DNA from: CAZKEW01 sp964580435
Lineage (GTDB): Bacteria; Acidobacteriota; Aminicenantia; Aminicenantales; UBA8522
Assembly (NCBI GenBank): GCA_964580435.1
Contig: CAZOKP010000003.1
Coordinates: 1-64,000, forward strand
DNA length: 64,000 nt
Direction of reading: 5' to 3'
Shown: piece after piece, positions 9,517 through 18,473 of the stretch
How the letters are laid out: each line of letters opens with the position of its first letter
Position numbering within the stretch: position 1 is the first letter of the stretch
Translations under genes and position numbers: made by a program
The notes under the pieces: generated by a model
Told to the model about the DNA's origin: nothing
The model's database searches: none
What the model saw: the letters and a program-made list of their open reading frames with translations, nothing else

Positions 9517-9793
9517 GCATCTCCGTTTCCGTGATCATTTTGGTTTGGAATAGGGGCCTGCCACGTCTTACCCCCCGACGAGGATCGGGAGATGTGGCTC
9601 GAAGTCACGCCGCGATTTCCCCAGCGAGGAAATCTTGCTCGATTCGCTCCTCGCTCTCCTCTTCGAGGAACCGTGCCCGCTCGTCGCTCATACGGACTTC
9701 TTACCACATCATCCCTCCCCTTATCCCCCGGGCGGGGACTACCGCCGTGTCACCTTCCCTGGATCATCGCCTCAATATCACGGAAACGGAGAT
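9517..9793 (-). repeat. ACAGG-hairpin intergenic repeat, expanded copy C
   Basis: It fills most of the 425-nt gap between nadC and cobO. A perfect 17-bp inverted repeat (9519-9535 with 9777-9793; arm ATCTCCGTTTCCGTGAT) closes the element. Inside, the minus strand reads GGGAAGGTGACACGGCGGTA followed by GTCCCCGCCCG near its 5' end, the last part identical to copy A. It ends GGGGGGTAAGACGTGGCAGG then CCCC, matching the ACAGG-CCC 3' strand of other copies. The centre is about 100 nt longer than in other copies and contains both AGCGAGGA and AGCGAAT. A further imperfect repeat of the right arm (CGGAAATGGAGATGG) follows near 9800. Confidence 0.65.
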
Positions 9794-9847
9794 CCGTCCT
9801 CGGAAATGGAGATGGGTATCGGGAGGGACCTCACCCTCAATAATATG

Positions 9848-9875
9848 TTGACTGGATAGCCAGCTGCGATAAAAT
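9848..9875 (+). promoter_or_regulatory. Sigma70-type promoter for cobO
   Basis: TTGACT (9848-9853), a 16-nt spacer and TAAAAT (9870-9875), 10 nt before the cobO start codon. The short leader leaves room for the AGGGG Shine-Dalgarno sequence. Confidence 0.5.
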
Positions 9876-9884
9876 AGGGGCATC

Positions 9885-10418
9885 ATGGCCGAAAAATTTA
9901 GGGGTTACGTTCAGGTTTACACCGGAAACGGTAAGGGTAAGACCACGGCGGCTCTCGGGCTGGCGCTCCGCGCCGCGGGATACGGCTGGAGAGTTTATGT
10001 CGGACAATTCCTCAAAGGACAAAATTACGGTGAGCTCGTATCGGTCAGCAAGCTGGCTCCGCTCATCAAGATCGAGCAATTCGGCCGGAAAGGGTTTATC
10101 CACGTGACCGACAACCCGGAAGACGAGGACATCGACAGGGCCAAAAAGGGGCTCCAGAAGTGCCTCAAAGCGATGCTGTCCCGGAAATACAGGATTATCG
10201 TCCTGGATGAGATCAATGTCGCTCTCCATTTTCGACTCCTCACCGAGAAGGAAGTCCATGATTTTCTTGCCCAAAGACCCGAGGACATTGAGGTCGTCCT
10301 GACCGGCCGGTATGCCCCTCCCTCGGTTATAAGATCGGCGGATTTGGTCACCGAGATGAAGGAGAAAAAACACTATTATTCCAAAGGCGTCAGGGCCAGG
10401 CTGGGAATCGAGAAATGA
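9885..10418 (+). CDS. cobO: Cob(I)yrinic acid a,c-diamide adenosyltransferase
   Basis: 177 aa, BtuR/CobO/CobP family. The Walker A motif is GNGKGKTTAALGLALRAAG near residue 15. The region VGQFLKGQNYGEL and the Walker B-like segment IIVLDEINVAL are diagnostic. It adenosylates the cobalt of corrinoids to make the coenzyme B12 form. No other cobalamin genes are adjacent, so it may serve salvage as well as synthesis. ATG at 9885 with AGGGG upstream; length is normal for the family. Confidence 0.95.
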   Translation: MAEKFRGYVQVYTGNGKGKTTAALGLALRAAGYGWRVYVGQFLKGQNYGELVSVSKLAPLIKIEQFGRKGFIHVTDNPEDEDIDRAKKGLQKCLKAMLSRKYRIIVLDEINVALHFRLLTEKEVHDFLAQRPEDIEVVLTGRYAPPSVIRSADLVTEMKEKKHYYSKGVRARLGIEK

Positions 10419-10444
10419 ACCGGTGAGGTGGACTGCGGAACCCT

Positions 10445-10810
10445 ATGGAGAAAGAAAAATTCGAGAAATTGGCGGAAGAAGCGCTCACTGACCTCCCCAA
10501 AACATTTAAAAAATATCTTCAAAACGTCGCCATTATTGTCGAAGACTACCCCTCAAAAGAGACGCGGTCCCGGACGGGCACTCCTTCCTATGCCACGCTT
10601 TTGGGGCTCTATCACGGCGTTCCTTTCAAACACCGCGGACCTTTTTACGGCAATACTCCGCCCGATGTGATTGTTCTCTACCAGAGACCGATCGAAAATC
10701 TGTGCTTCACGGAGGAGGAGATCAAAGAAAAAGTCAAAGAAGTCCTGTTGCATGAAGTCGGGCATTACTTCGGCCTGAGCGAAAAGGAGCTGAGAAAAAT
10801 TGAGAAATAA
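10445..10810 (+). CDS. Small zincin-like metallopeptidase family protein (PF06262 type)
   Basis: 121 aa. The protein has the N-terminal EKFEKLAEEALTDLPKTFKK segment, TLLGLYHGVPFKHRG, a middle IVLYQRPIENLC, and the C-terminal zinc motif LLHEVGHYFGLSEKELRKIE (HExxH). This layout matches the short minimal-gluzincin/zincin_1 family of unknown substrate. The motif predicts zinc binding by the two His and catalysis by Glu. The end overlaps the start of the downstream aldolase gene, so the two are probably co-translated. Substrate and cellular role are unknown. Confidence 0.85.
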   Translation: MEKEKFEKLAEEALTDLPKTFKKYLQNVAIIVEDYPSKETRSRTGTPSYATLLGLYHGVPFKHRGPFYGNTPPDVIVLYQRPIENLCFTEEEIKEKVKEVLLHEVGHYFGLSEKELRKIEK

Positions 10811-11756
10811 ACCAAAAAAGCCGCCGGAGAAGGACGTAGGAGAGAGCTTCCGAGGCATTTTTGCCGCCTTGACCACGCCGTTTGTCGGAGAGAAGATTTC
10901 TTGCGAAAAGCTCAGGGAAAACATCAAGAGGTACAACCAGACCGACCTTTCAGGATACGTTGTTCTCGGGTCGACCGGGGAGGCCGTTTTTCTGAGCGAC
11001 AAAGAATCGGATCAGCTCGTGGCGGAAGCCAAGGCGTCGACCGCAACCGGGAAAAAAATAATCGTCGGCACGGCGCGGGAGTCGACGGCCCAGACCATCG
11101 AGTTCACCAACCGAGTCGCTGAATTTGGCGCGGATGCCGCCCTGATCAAGCCTCCGTATTATTACAAATCCACCATGAACCAGGATGCTCTCAAAGATCA
11201 TTTCCTCCGCATCGCCGAAAGGTCCAAACTGCCCGTTCTCCTCTACAATATTCCCCAGAACACGGGGATTTCCATTAATCCGCCTCTCGTGATCGAGCTC
11301 TCGCTTCATCCCAACATCGCGGGCATCAAAGATAGCTCGGGCAACCTAGCCAATCTCGTCGAGGTGCTTCCTCACGCGAGACAAGGGTTTGCTTTTCTTC
11401 TGGGAGCAGGGAGCCTTCTTTGGCCGGGACTTCTGCTGGGCGCAAGCGGCGGCATTTTGGCCATGGCCGCTGCCGTTCCCGAGCTTTGCGCCAGGCTTTA
11501 TGAGTTATTTCGCGCCGGACGCACAGAGGAGGCAAAGAAGTTGCAGCTTGATCTCGTCCCTCTCAATAAAGCCCTCACCCAGACCATGGGAATCCCGGCG
11601 ATCAAATACGCTCTTGACCTAATGGGGTACTATGGTGGGCCTGCCCGCCTGCCCCTCCAGCCCCTGAAGGAGAATGAGAAAAAACAGGTTGAGGCCCTCC
11701 TTGGGAAACTCATCCTGGCGGACAGCCGATCACCCGGGAAAAAGAGGCGTCCGTGA
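10800..11756 (+). CDS. Dihydrodipicolinate synthase-family aldolase, 4-hydroxy-2-oxoglutarate aldolase-like
   Basis: 318 aa class I aldolase. The pyruvate-binding GSTGEAVFLSDKE corresponds to GTTGE in DapA. The catalytic Tyr lies in LLYNIPQNTG and the Schiff-base Lys in HPNIAGIKDSSG. The C-terminal GIPAIKYALDLMGYYGGPAR followed by PLQPL resembles animal HOGA1 and related lyases more than canonical DapA. That suggests cleavage of a 2-oxo-4-hydroxy acid rather than lysine synthesis, but the substrate is not proven. The TTG start at 10800 is supported by AAGGAG about 10 nt upstream, overlaps the zincin stop, and leads into a GTGA overlap with the next gene. Confidence 0.82.
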   Translation: MRNKPKKPPEKDVGESFRGIFAALTTPFVGEKISCEKLRENIKRYNQTDLSGYVVLGSTGEAVFLSDKESDQLVAEAKASTATGKKIIVGTARESTAQTIEFTNRVAEFGADAALIKPPYYYKSTMNQDALKDHFLRIAERSKLPVLLYNIPQNTGISINPPLVIELSLHPNIAGIKDSSGNLANLVEVLPHARQGFAFLLGAGSLLWPGLLLGASGGILAMAAAVPELCARLYELFRAGRTEEAKKLQLDLVPLNKALTQTMGIPAIKYALDLMGYYGGPARLPLQPLKENEKKQVEALLGKLILADSRSPGKKRRP

Positions 11757-12961
11757 GACGAGAATTCCTAAAAGCCCTGGCCTGGGGAAGTCTTTCGGCC
11801 TTCTCCGCTCTGCCCAAATTTCTATCAGCCGGACAGACGGACCAAGGGCGGAAAATAAAGGGCGAAATGGCCTACCGCCGCCTGGGAAGGACAAATCTAT
11901 TTATTTCTGAGATCGCCCTTGGCGGAAGCCCCATGCCGGATTGGTCGCTCCTGAGGCAGATCATCGAGCGCGGCGTGAACTACATTGATTCTTCCTGCTC
12001 TTATGATAACGGGAACGCCGAGCGGCAGATCGGCCGCCTTGCAAAAGAGGTCGGCTGGGACAAGATCGTCGTGGCTACCAAATTCCATCTCCGGGGGAAC
12101 TGGAGCGAAGCGACGATCATCCGGTCCGTCGAAGGAAGCCTGGCCCGCCTTGACACGGACTCGATCGATGTCCTTTCCGTTCACGGCGCTGAGCGCGAAA
12201 ACGAGCTGGTGGATGAACGAGTGCTCAACGCCTTCGAGAAATTAAAAAAGGAAGGCAAATTCAGGTTCAGCGGCCTCTCCTGTCACTCCAACCATCAGCA
12301 CGTGGTCAAGAAGGCCGTCGACTGCGGACGTTATGACATGGTGCAATTAGCCTATAATGTCTTTGACATCGTGGAATCGGAGAAAGACGTCAAGACCTAC
12401 GCGGACTATCTCGGAGCAAGCGGGATCAGGGATCTCGTCGCCTCTGCCGCCTCACGGGATGTCGGCGTCATCGCCATGAAAGTCCTTAAGACCGGGGGAA
12501 GAAGGCAGAATCTGGACAAGTATCGGGCCGGAGCCACATCCCTATATCAGTCCATGTTGAGATGGGCTTTGGAGAACAAAAACATTTCTTCAGTAGTCAC
12601 GGAAATGCTAAACCGGGAACAAATGGAAGAGGACCTTGGTGCACCGCAGACATCCCTTTCAGCGGAAGAACGGAAGAATCTTTTCCGTTATGTGGCTGAA
12701 AACAGCCGGGATTATTGCCACATGTGCGGCCTTTGTCAGGCTCGCTGCCCTTTCCGCATCGCGACAACAGAGATCCTTCGCTATCTTGCCTATTGCGAAA
12801 GCTACGGAAAAAAGGAAGCCGCCAGAAGTGCCTATGCTGAACTTAAGCCGGAGCAGACGGCCCTTGGCTGCAGGAACTGCGGTTCATGCGAAGAGATCTG
12901 TCCTTATGCTGTCCGGGTTAGGCGAAGGATCGGCGAAGCCCACGCCGTTCTGGCGGGCTGA
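11753..12961 (+). CDS. Tat-exported aldo/keto reductase with C-terminal ferredoxin motifs
   Basis: 402 aa. The N-terminus RREFLKALAWGSLSAFSALP looks like a twin-arginine signal. An aldo/keto reductase barrel follows (YRRLGRTNLFISEIALGGS, NYIDSSCSYDNG, VVATKFHLRG, SGLSCHSN). The last 100 residues carry two cysteine clusters, CHMCGLCQARCP and CRNCGSCEEICP, which should bind two [4Fe-4S] centres. This architecture is common in anaerobes; the reaction and electron partner are not known. GTG start at 11753 overlaps the preceding stop codon (GTGA), so it is the last gene of the zincin-aldolase-reductase operon. Confidence 0.88.
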   Translation: MRREFLKALAWGSLSAFSALPKFLSAGQTDQGRKIKGEMAYRRLGRTNLFISEIALGGSPMPDWSLLRQIIERGVNYIDSSCSYDNGNAERQIGRLAKEVGWDKIVVATKFHLRGNWSEATIIRSVEGSLARLDTDSIDVLSVHGAERENELVDERVLNAFEKLKKEGKFRFSGLSCHSNHQHVVKKAVDCGRYDMVQLAYNVFDIVESEKDVKTYADYLGASGIRDLVASAASRDVGVIAMKVLKTGGRRQNLDKYRAGATSLYQSMLRWALENKNISSVVTEMLNREQMEEDLGAPQTSLSAEERKNLFRYVAENSRDYCHMCGLCQARCPFRIATTEILRYLAYCESYGKKEAARSAYAELKPEQTALGCRNCGSCEEICPYAVRVRRRIGEAHAVLAG

Positions 12962-12995
12962 GCCGGGTTTCCCAAAAAATCCGGCTAAAAGAAAT

Positions 12996-13268
<273 letters not shown>

Positions 13269-13272
13269 ACGT

Positions 13273-13278
13273 ATTATA
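13273..13278 (-). promoter_or_regulatory. -10 box of the SRP RNA promoter
   Basis: A perfect TATAAT on the minus strand, about 5-7 nt before the inferred 5' end of SRP RNA. The matching -35 region is weak (TTATTT-like), so only the -10 is reported. Confidence 0.6.
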
Positions 13279-13316
13279 TCCTGTCTGGAGAATGAAAATA
13301 AAGAGAAATCCTCTGG

Positions 13317-14564
13317 TCAGAACCTGTAGCCCACGCCGCCGCGAAAAATAAGGCCGTCCCAGAACCCGATCTCACCCAAGACAAAAAAGTTTTTATAAAT
13401 TTCCCCCTTAACCCCAATGGCGGCCTGCAGAACGAGGAAGAGGTCGAGCTCAATGTCCTGTTCTTGCCGAAGCTGGTCAAAAGTCTTGCTGTCCTCACCC
13501 TGAACAGTGGACTGACTGGACCCGCGGCGATAGGTCCCCGTATAAACAAAGTTAAAGTCCCCGCCAAAAGGTCCAAACCCGAAGCCGAGGACAAAATAGG
13601 GAGTAACGCGCCAGTGGGGATTGAAGTCCCACTGAAAGCTTAGGTTCGCCGTGAACGGGTTCGTGGTCACCGTGCTTGTGCTTTCGACCGTGGCCACTGA
13701 GCCATCGGCATAATTCTGGGTCACCGGGCCTTCCATGGAGATCGTAATATTCGTTTTCTCCAAAGAAAACTCAACGCTAAACGAGCCCTCTTTTCCCAAG
13801 GGGTAATACCGGACGCCCAGGCCATAGTTGGAGCCGTTCGAACTTAGGGCAAGACTCTGCGTGCTGCTCGCAGGAACAAGACGGCCTGCGTAATGGGCGT
13901 TCAGCTGTTCCGTGACGTTCTCCAGGATTTCATCAGACACTCGGTTGGTCAAGTTCTCTTGAAGCAAAGTCTTCGCCGGACTAATACTCCAGCCGGAAAA
14001 ATGGACCTCGACCTCCCAGCGGCCGGCCTTGCCTTCCTCTGGGACCATACCTGGCGCGGCCGCAGCCTGCTGCGCTGCTTTCTGGGCCTCCTCTTGTCCT
14101 CCCTCGGGCGCTTCGATTTCTGGCTCTATCTTGATGAGGCTAAGCTTGTCCGCGTTCTCTTTTTTGACCTGGTCAAAAAGATCGACATACGTCTGGGGAT
14201 GGAACAAACTGGAGACTTCCTTTTGCGGGTCCAACTCGAGGGCTTTTAAAATATATTTCTTGGAGTTCTCCGTGTCATTCAGATAAAAATAGCACAGAGA
14301 AAGGCCCATGTAGGCCCGGGACAGGTTTATTCTCTTCTCGGCGATCTGTGCGGCCTGAAGGTAATTATCGATGGCCTTGGGATAGTTGCCGGCTGAGTAC
14401 AGTTCGTCGGCCTGGCTGAGATACGCTTCCGCCCGGGCTTCTTTTTCCTGGGAAGTCTGGGCCAAGAGAGCCTGCGGAAGGCACCAAGAAAGCACTGCGA
14501 TGAAGAGAAATAAAAAACAAAGACGCTGTTGGCGATTCGGCCGTCGTGTTATGCCGACCTGCAT
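13317..14564 (-). CDS. Exported TPR protein with C-terminal outer-membrane beta-barrel
   Basis: 415 aa. A signal peptide (LCFLFLFIAVLSWCLPQALLAQ) is followed by about three TPR-like helices (residues 40-125: AEAYLSQADELYSAGNYPKA, then ISLSRAYMGLSLCYFY-like segments). An Ala/Gln-rich linker comes next. From about residue 180 there are alternating amphipathic strands ending in GGVGYRF, an outer-membrane barrel C-terminus with terminal Phe. The two-part layout suggests a periplasmic scaffold tethered to the outer membrane. I do not recognise a specific family. GGAGG precedes the ATG, and a good promoter lies at 14607-14635. Confidence 0.8.
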   Translation of the reverse strand: MQVGITRRPNRQQRLCFLFLFIAVLSWCLPQALLAQTSQEKEARAEAYLSQADELYSAGNYPKAIDNYLQAAQIAEKRINLSRAYMGLSLCYFYLNDTENSKKYILKALELDPQKEVSSLFHPQTYVDLFDQVKKENADKLSLIKIEPEIEAPEGGQEEAQKAAQQAAAAPGMVPEEGKAGRWEVEVHFSGWSISPAKTLLQENLTNRVSDEILENVTEQLNAHYAGRLVPASSTQSLALSSNGSNYGLGVRYYPLGKEGSFSVEFSLEKTNITISMEGPVTQNYADGSVATVESTSTVTTNPFTANLSFQWDFNPHWRVTPYFVLGFGFGPFGGDFNFVYTGTYRRGSSQSTVQGEDSKTFDQLRQEQDIELDLFLVLQAAIGVKGEIYKNFFVLGEIGFWDGLIFRGGVGYRF

Positions 14565-14606
14565 TCTCTACCTCCGTCCAATCAGTTCTCGGTCAAATTC
14601 AAGGCC

Positions 14607-14635
14607 ATCTTAATGGTAAGTTCGTCCTTTGTCAA
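14607..14635 (-). promoter_or_regulatory. Sigma70-type promoter for the TPR/barrel gene
   Basis: On the minus strand TTGACA (14635-14630), a 17-nt spacer and TAAGAT (14612-14607), about 43 nt before the start codon. It diverges from the promoter at 14742-14771. Confidence 0.6.
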
Positions 14636-14741
14636 ATGGTCTAAGTAATGATTAAGTCGCGAATGCCCAAGAATGAGGACGGCCCTCCCCGTCAACCGTC
14701 CCTTTCATCTCCCGAGCTGGCGCCCGAATACAGGGGTTCAA

Positions 14742-14771
14742 TTGACAGAACTTGCAGAGCTCATGTAAGAT
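14742..14771 (+). promoter_or_regulatory. Sigma70-type promoter for the YugP-like peptidase gene
   Basis: TTGACA (14742-14747), 18-nt spacer, TAAGAT (14766-14771), 19 nt before the ATG; GGAGGA lies between. Confidence 0.55.
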
Positions 14772-14790
14772 ATGCGAGGAGGATAGAGAC

Positions 14791-15480
14791 ATGTTTTTCT
14801 GGGATTATACATATATTTTCTTGATTCCGCCCCTTATCCTGGCTTTCTATGCTCAGGCGAAGGTCAGAAGTACATACGCCAAGTTCAGCCGCGTTTTCGC
14901 GTCTTCTGGGATCTCCGGGGCTCAGATGGCTGGGGAAATCTTGAACCTGGGCGGCGCCAATGACGTCAATATAGAAAAAACTCCCGGCCAGCTTAGTGAT
15001 CATTACGACCCGCGAAAAAAAGCACTCCGGCTCTCGTCCGGAGTCTATGAGGGCAATTCCATTGCGGCGCTGGGTATCGCCGCTCATGAATCGGGCCATG
15101 CTCTCCAGCATCATACCGGATACATGCCGCTCCATATCAGGAACGGGATCTATCCGATCGCTAACTTCGGTTCAACGCTGGCTTTCCCCCTCTTCCTCAT
15201 CGGATTTTTTATGAGTTCGAAAGGCCCGAATATCTTGATGGACATCGGCATTCTTCTCTTCGCCGGCGCCGTGCTTTTCAGCGTCTTGACCCTTCCCGTC
15301 GAGTTCAACGCTTCCCGCCGGGCCATGGCTCTTCTCGGGGAGCGGGGCTATCTCAAAGGCCAGGAACTTGACGGAGCGAGAAAGGTCCTCCAGGCCGCTG
15401 CCCTGACATATGTCGCCGCCACCGCGATGGCCGCGATGCAGCTGCTGCGCATGTTCCTTATCCGGCAGTCCAGGGACTGA
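14791..15480 (+). CDS. YugP-like membrane zinc metallopeptidase (Zn_peptidase_2 family)
   Basis: 229 aa. An N-terminal membrane helix (YTYIFLIPPLILAFYAQ) is followed by a cytoplasmic/peripheral segment with VNIEKTPGQLSDHYDPRKKA and LRLS, then the zinc motif AALGIAAHESGHALQH (HExxH). Two more hydrophobic helices and VEFNASRRAMALL follow, and a final helix lies near the end. This order matches the YugP family of predicted membrane proteases. The substrate is unknown. The start is fixed at the ATG at 14791 by GGAGGA 8 nt upstream; an earlier in-frame start would overlap the promoter. Confidence 0.9.
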   Translation: MFFWDYTYIFLIPPLILAFYAQAKVRSTYAKFSRVFASSGISGAQMAGEILNLGGANDVNIEKTPGQLSDHYDPRKKALRLSSGVYEGNSIAALGIAAHESGHALQHHTGYMPLHIRNGIYPIANFGSTLAFPLFLIGFFMSSKGPNILMDIGILLFAGAVLFSVLTLPVEFNASRRAMALLGERGYLKGQELDGARKVLQAAALTYVAATAMAAMQLLRMFLIRQSRD

Positions 15481-15590
15481 AGCCATCCGAGGAACCGGAG
15501 ACAAAAACCCAATTCTCGTCGGAACCATCTCCTCGTCCGCGATGGACAAGCCTGTCCATCTTCGGAAGCATTTCCAATTCCGTGATAGTC

Positions 15591-15735
15591 CCATGATGAT
15601 AGAAGGGGGGTGGCGTGGTTCCGGGGCCCCCCGCCGCCCCGAGCGTTTGATGCCCCGGTCTTTGGCTCTGGGAACAACATGATTGACCGCGAGGGCGCCG
15701 GGGGTGAACCGCGACAGGACCCGCCCCCATCATGG
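15591..15735 (+). repeat. ACAGG-hairpin intergenic repeat, copy B
   Basis: It sits in the 350-nt gap between the YugP-like gene and the M14 peptidase gene. The outer arms CCATGATG (15591-15598) and CATCATGG (15728-15735) pair, then GGGGGGT with ACCC and CCC. Next comes the conserved unpaired GG versus ACAGG, and CGTGGTTC pairs with GAACCGCG through one G-U. The centre has GGGGCCCCCC, AGCGTTTGATGCCCC and CCGCGAGGGCGCCGGGGG, close to copy D. Flanks GCATTTCCAATTCCGTGAT and ATCATGGAAATAGAGACGC are degenerate forms of the long boundary arms of copy C. The rest of the gap holds the promoter for the M14 gene. Confidence 0.72.
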
Positions 15736-15767
15736 AAATAGAGACGCAATCCCCATTTTCCATTTCC

Positions 15768-15796
15768 TTGACAGGACAAAGTGCGCGTGATAGATA
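15768..15796 (+). promoter_or_regulatory. Sigma70-type promoter for the M14 peptidase gene
   Basis: TTGACA (15768-15773), 17-nt spacer, TAGATA (15791-15796), 34 nt before the ATG, with AAGGAGG between. Confidence 0.6.
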
Positions 15797-15830
15797 AGGA
15801 AATCCTTATTCTTAAAAGAAGGAGGCTTTG

Positions 15831-18452
15831 ATGCACAGAGGGTTCAAAACAATTGTTATCGTGTCGGGCGTCCTTTTTTCTTTCCTATCGTTCTTATTGG
15901 GCACTCTTGGCGCTCAGACATCTCCGGAGAAATTCCTGGGTTTCAAGCCCGGAGCAGACCGGCGGCTCGCCGATTACAGCCAGATCCAGGCCTATTTCCA
16001 GAAACTCGACCAGGAGTCAGCGAAGCTCCAGCTGCTGACCATCGGCCAATCCACGCTCAGGAAGCCGATGATCATGGCTGTCATCACCGCCGCAGAGAAT
16101 ATGGCTCAGCTTGATGCCTGCCGCGCCATCGTCAAGCGGCTGAGAGACGATCGCACGTTATCGCCGGAAGAGGCGGGGCAACTGGCAAAGAAAGGCAAGT
16201 CTATCCTCCTCATCACCTGCAGCCTCCATGCCAGCGAGATCGCCGCCTCCCAAATGTCCATGGAACTGGCCTATAAGCTGGTCACGGGCGATACTCCTTT
16301 CGACGCTGCTAAAGTCCTCCAGGACGTCATTGTCCTTCTTGTGCCTACCAGTAACCCCGACGGGGAGCAGATGATCGTCGACTGGTATAGAAAAAATGTC
16401 GGCACCAAATATGAGGGCGGCCCGATGCCCTGGATCTATCATCATTATGCTGGCCACGACGATAACCGCGATTGGTTCATGTTCAACCTTTCCGAAACCA
16501 GGGCCGTGAGCAAAGTCCTCTACCAAGACTGGCTGCCCCAGATCCATATCGATGAGCACCAGATGGGGTCCACGGAAGCTCGTCTTTTCATCCCTCCTTT
16601 CATGGACCCGCCGGTCCCCAACGTCCAGCCTCTCCTCTGGCGCAGCGTCAACCTCTGCGGGGCCAGCATGTCCTATGATCTTCAGAAAAACGGGTTCAAG
16701 GGCGTTGTGCACGGCCGCAGCTTTACCGGCTGGTATATCGGGGCCTGCGACGATACGTCTTGGCTGCACAATGTGGCTGGGATCCTCAGTGAGATGGCCT
16801 CGGTGAGAGTAGCTACGCCGATCTACATCGAGTCCAATGAAATTCCGCAATCCTATTATGAAAAGCGCATGGAGTTTATCGATCCGTGGCCGGGAGGTTG
16901 GTGGCGGCTGCGCGACCTCGTGGACTATGAACTGACGTTATCGTTGAGCCTGGTCAACACGGCCTCGCTTCACAAGGAAGATTTCCTTTTCAATTTCTAC
17001 CAAATGTACAAGAATTCTGTGGAGAAGACGGACAAGAACCAGCCCTATGCCTTCGTTATCCCCGCGGCCCAGAACGACTATCCGACGACGCTCAAGATGC
17101 TCGACGTCCTGATGTTCGGAGGCGTCGAAATCCACCGGGCCAAAGCGGAATTTTTCGCTGCTGGCAAGCTCTATCCGGCCGGCTCTTTCGTGGTCAAACT
17201 CGGCCAGCCTTATAAGCCTTACGCCTGGGCCCTGCTCGAAAGGCAGAAATATCCCGACGTGCGGCAGTATCCCGGCGGCCCTCCCGTTCCTCCCTATGAC
17301 AACGCCGGCTGGACTCTGCCGCTGCAGATGGGCGTCGGCTACGACCGGGTCGACGAACCGTTTGAGGCAATACTCGAAAAGTTGGATAAAGTCCCTGCCC
17401 CAGAGACCGCCAGGCCGGGAAGCGGAGCCGCTTATTACCTCCTCGACTGCCGAGTCAATGCCGCCTACAGCGCGGTTTTTGCTCTGCTCAAGGAAAAGGC
17501 GGAAGTCTTCCGGTCCAAGGAGAAGGTCAAACTGCCGAATTTCGAGGCCGCCGCAGGGAGCTTCATCATCAAGAACAGCCCGGCGGTCCAAAAAGTCCTG
17601 CCGTCCTTAATCGACAAATGGCACTTAGCCGTTTACGGGCTGTCCGACGCTTCCGCCCTTCCCAAAGCCCCGCTCCAGCTTCCCCGCATCGCCCTCTATC
17701 AATCCTGGCGCAGCAATATGGATGAAGGTTGGACCAGATATGTCTTCGATGACATGGGCGTCCCCTACGCCACAATCCACAACGATGCTTTCAAGGGAGG
17801 AAAAGATAAACCCGCCGATCTAAAGGCCAAGTATGACGTCGTACTCTTCGCCGATGAGAGCGCCGATATCATCAAGACTGGAAAGCCCAGCCCCACCTCC
17901 GAGCGGGCCCGCTTCTTCACGGCCAATTACCCTCCCGAATACGAAGGCGGCATCGAAAAAGAAGGCATCGACGCCCTCAAGGCCTTTGTCGAATCCGGCG
18001 GCATCCTGGTGACGTTGAACGGCGCCTGCGAGCTGGCGATGAAAGACCTTCAGACTCCGGCCCGGGATGTCCTGGAACGGGTCGACCGGGCGAAGTTCTT
18101 CTGCCCCACCTCCATTCTCCGGATCGAAGTGGATAACACTACGCCCATCGGCTACGGTCTGCCCGAAAAAGCGGCGGCTGTGTTCGCAGACAGCCCGGTC
18201 TTGGGCACCCGGATTCCCTCTCCCGAGTGGGACAGAAAAGTCGTCGCCGCTTATCCGGAAAGCGACGTCCTGCTCAGCGGCTGGCTGCTGGGCGAGGACG
18301 AGATCGCGCGAAAAGCGGCGGTCGTGGACACAAAGTACAAGAACGGCCGCATCATCCTGATCGGTTTTCCCTGTCAGAGCAGAGCTCAGTCGCACGGAAC
18401 ATATAAATTCCTGCTGAACGCGCTCCTTTATCCGCAGCCCGACGAAAAATAA
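15831..18452 (+). CDS. Exported M14-family zinc carboxypeptidase-like protein
   Basis: 873 aa with a signal peptide (IVIVSGVLFSFLSFLLGTLGAQ). The M14 catalytic domain spans roughly residues 40-330. The zinc ligands appear as HASE in ITCSLHASEIAASQM and a later His in IHIDEHQMG, and NPDGE and DNRDWF supply substrate-binding residues. A long C-terminal region (about residues 560-870) contains a class I glutamine amidotransferase-like fold segment (LKAFVESGGILVTLNGACEL) without an obvious catalytic triad. It probably trims peptides outside the cytoplasm. ATG at 15831 has AAGGAGG 7 nt upstream. Confidence 0.88.
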   Translation: MHRGFKTIVIVSGVLFSFLSFLLGTLGAQTSPEKFLGFKPGADRRLADYSQIQAYFQKLDQESAKLQLLTIGQSTLRKPMIMAVITAAENMAQLDACRAIVKRLRDDRTLSPEEAGQLAKKGKSILLITCSLHASEIAASQMSMELAYKLVTGDTPFDAAKVLQDVIVLLVPTSNPDGEQMIVDWYRKNVGTKYEGGPMPWIYHHYAGHDDNRDWFMFNLSETRAVSKVLYQDWLPQIHIDEHQMGSTEARLFIPPFMDPPVPNVQPLLWRSVNLCGASMSYDLQKNGFKGVVHGRSFTGWYIGACDDTSWLHNVAGILSEMASVRVATPIYIESNEIPQSYYEKRMEFIDPWPGGWWRLRDLVDYELTLSLSLVNTASLHKEDFLFNFYQMYKNSVEKTDKNQPYAFVIPAAQNDYPTTLKMLDVLMFGGVEIHRAKAEFFAAGKLYPAGSFVVKLGQPYKPYAWALLERQKYPDVRQYPGGPPVPPYDNAGWTLPLQMGVGYDRVDEPFEAILEKLDKVPAPETARPGSGAAYYLLDCRVNAAYSAVFALLKEKAEVFRSKEKVKLPNFEAAAGSFIIKNSPAVQKVLPSLIDKWHLAVYGLSDASALPKAPLQLPRIALYQSWRSNMDEGWTRYVFDDMGVPYATIHNDAFKGGKDKPADLKAKYDVVLFADESADIIKTGKPSPTSERARFFTANYPPEYEGGIEKEGIDALKAFVESGGILVTLNGACELAMKDLQTPARDVLERVDRAKFFCPTSILRIEVDNTTPIGYGLPEKAAAVFADSPVLGTRIPSPEWDRKVVAAYPESDVLLSGWLLGEDEIARKAAVVDTKYKNGRIILIGFPCQSRAQSHGTYKFLLNALLYPQPDEK

Positions 18453-18473
18453 GCGCGCCGATTTCCTATTTTT

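Noticed and set aside
9459..9859. Several overlapping open frames in the nadC-cobO gap
   Set aside because: They lie inside the palindromic repeat on both strands, are Ser/Pro/Arg-rich and have no ribosome sites.
12961..12986. AGCCGG/CCGGCT hairpin after the aldo/keto reductase as a terminator
   Set aside because: The loop is 14 nt and no T-run follows on either strand.
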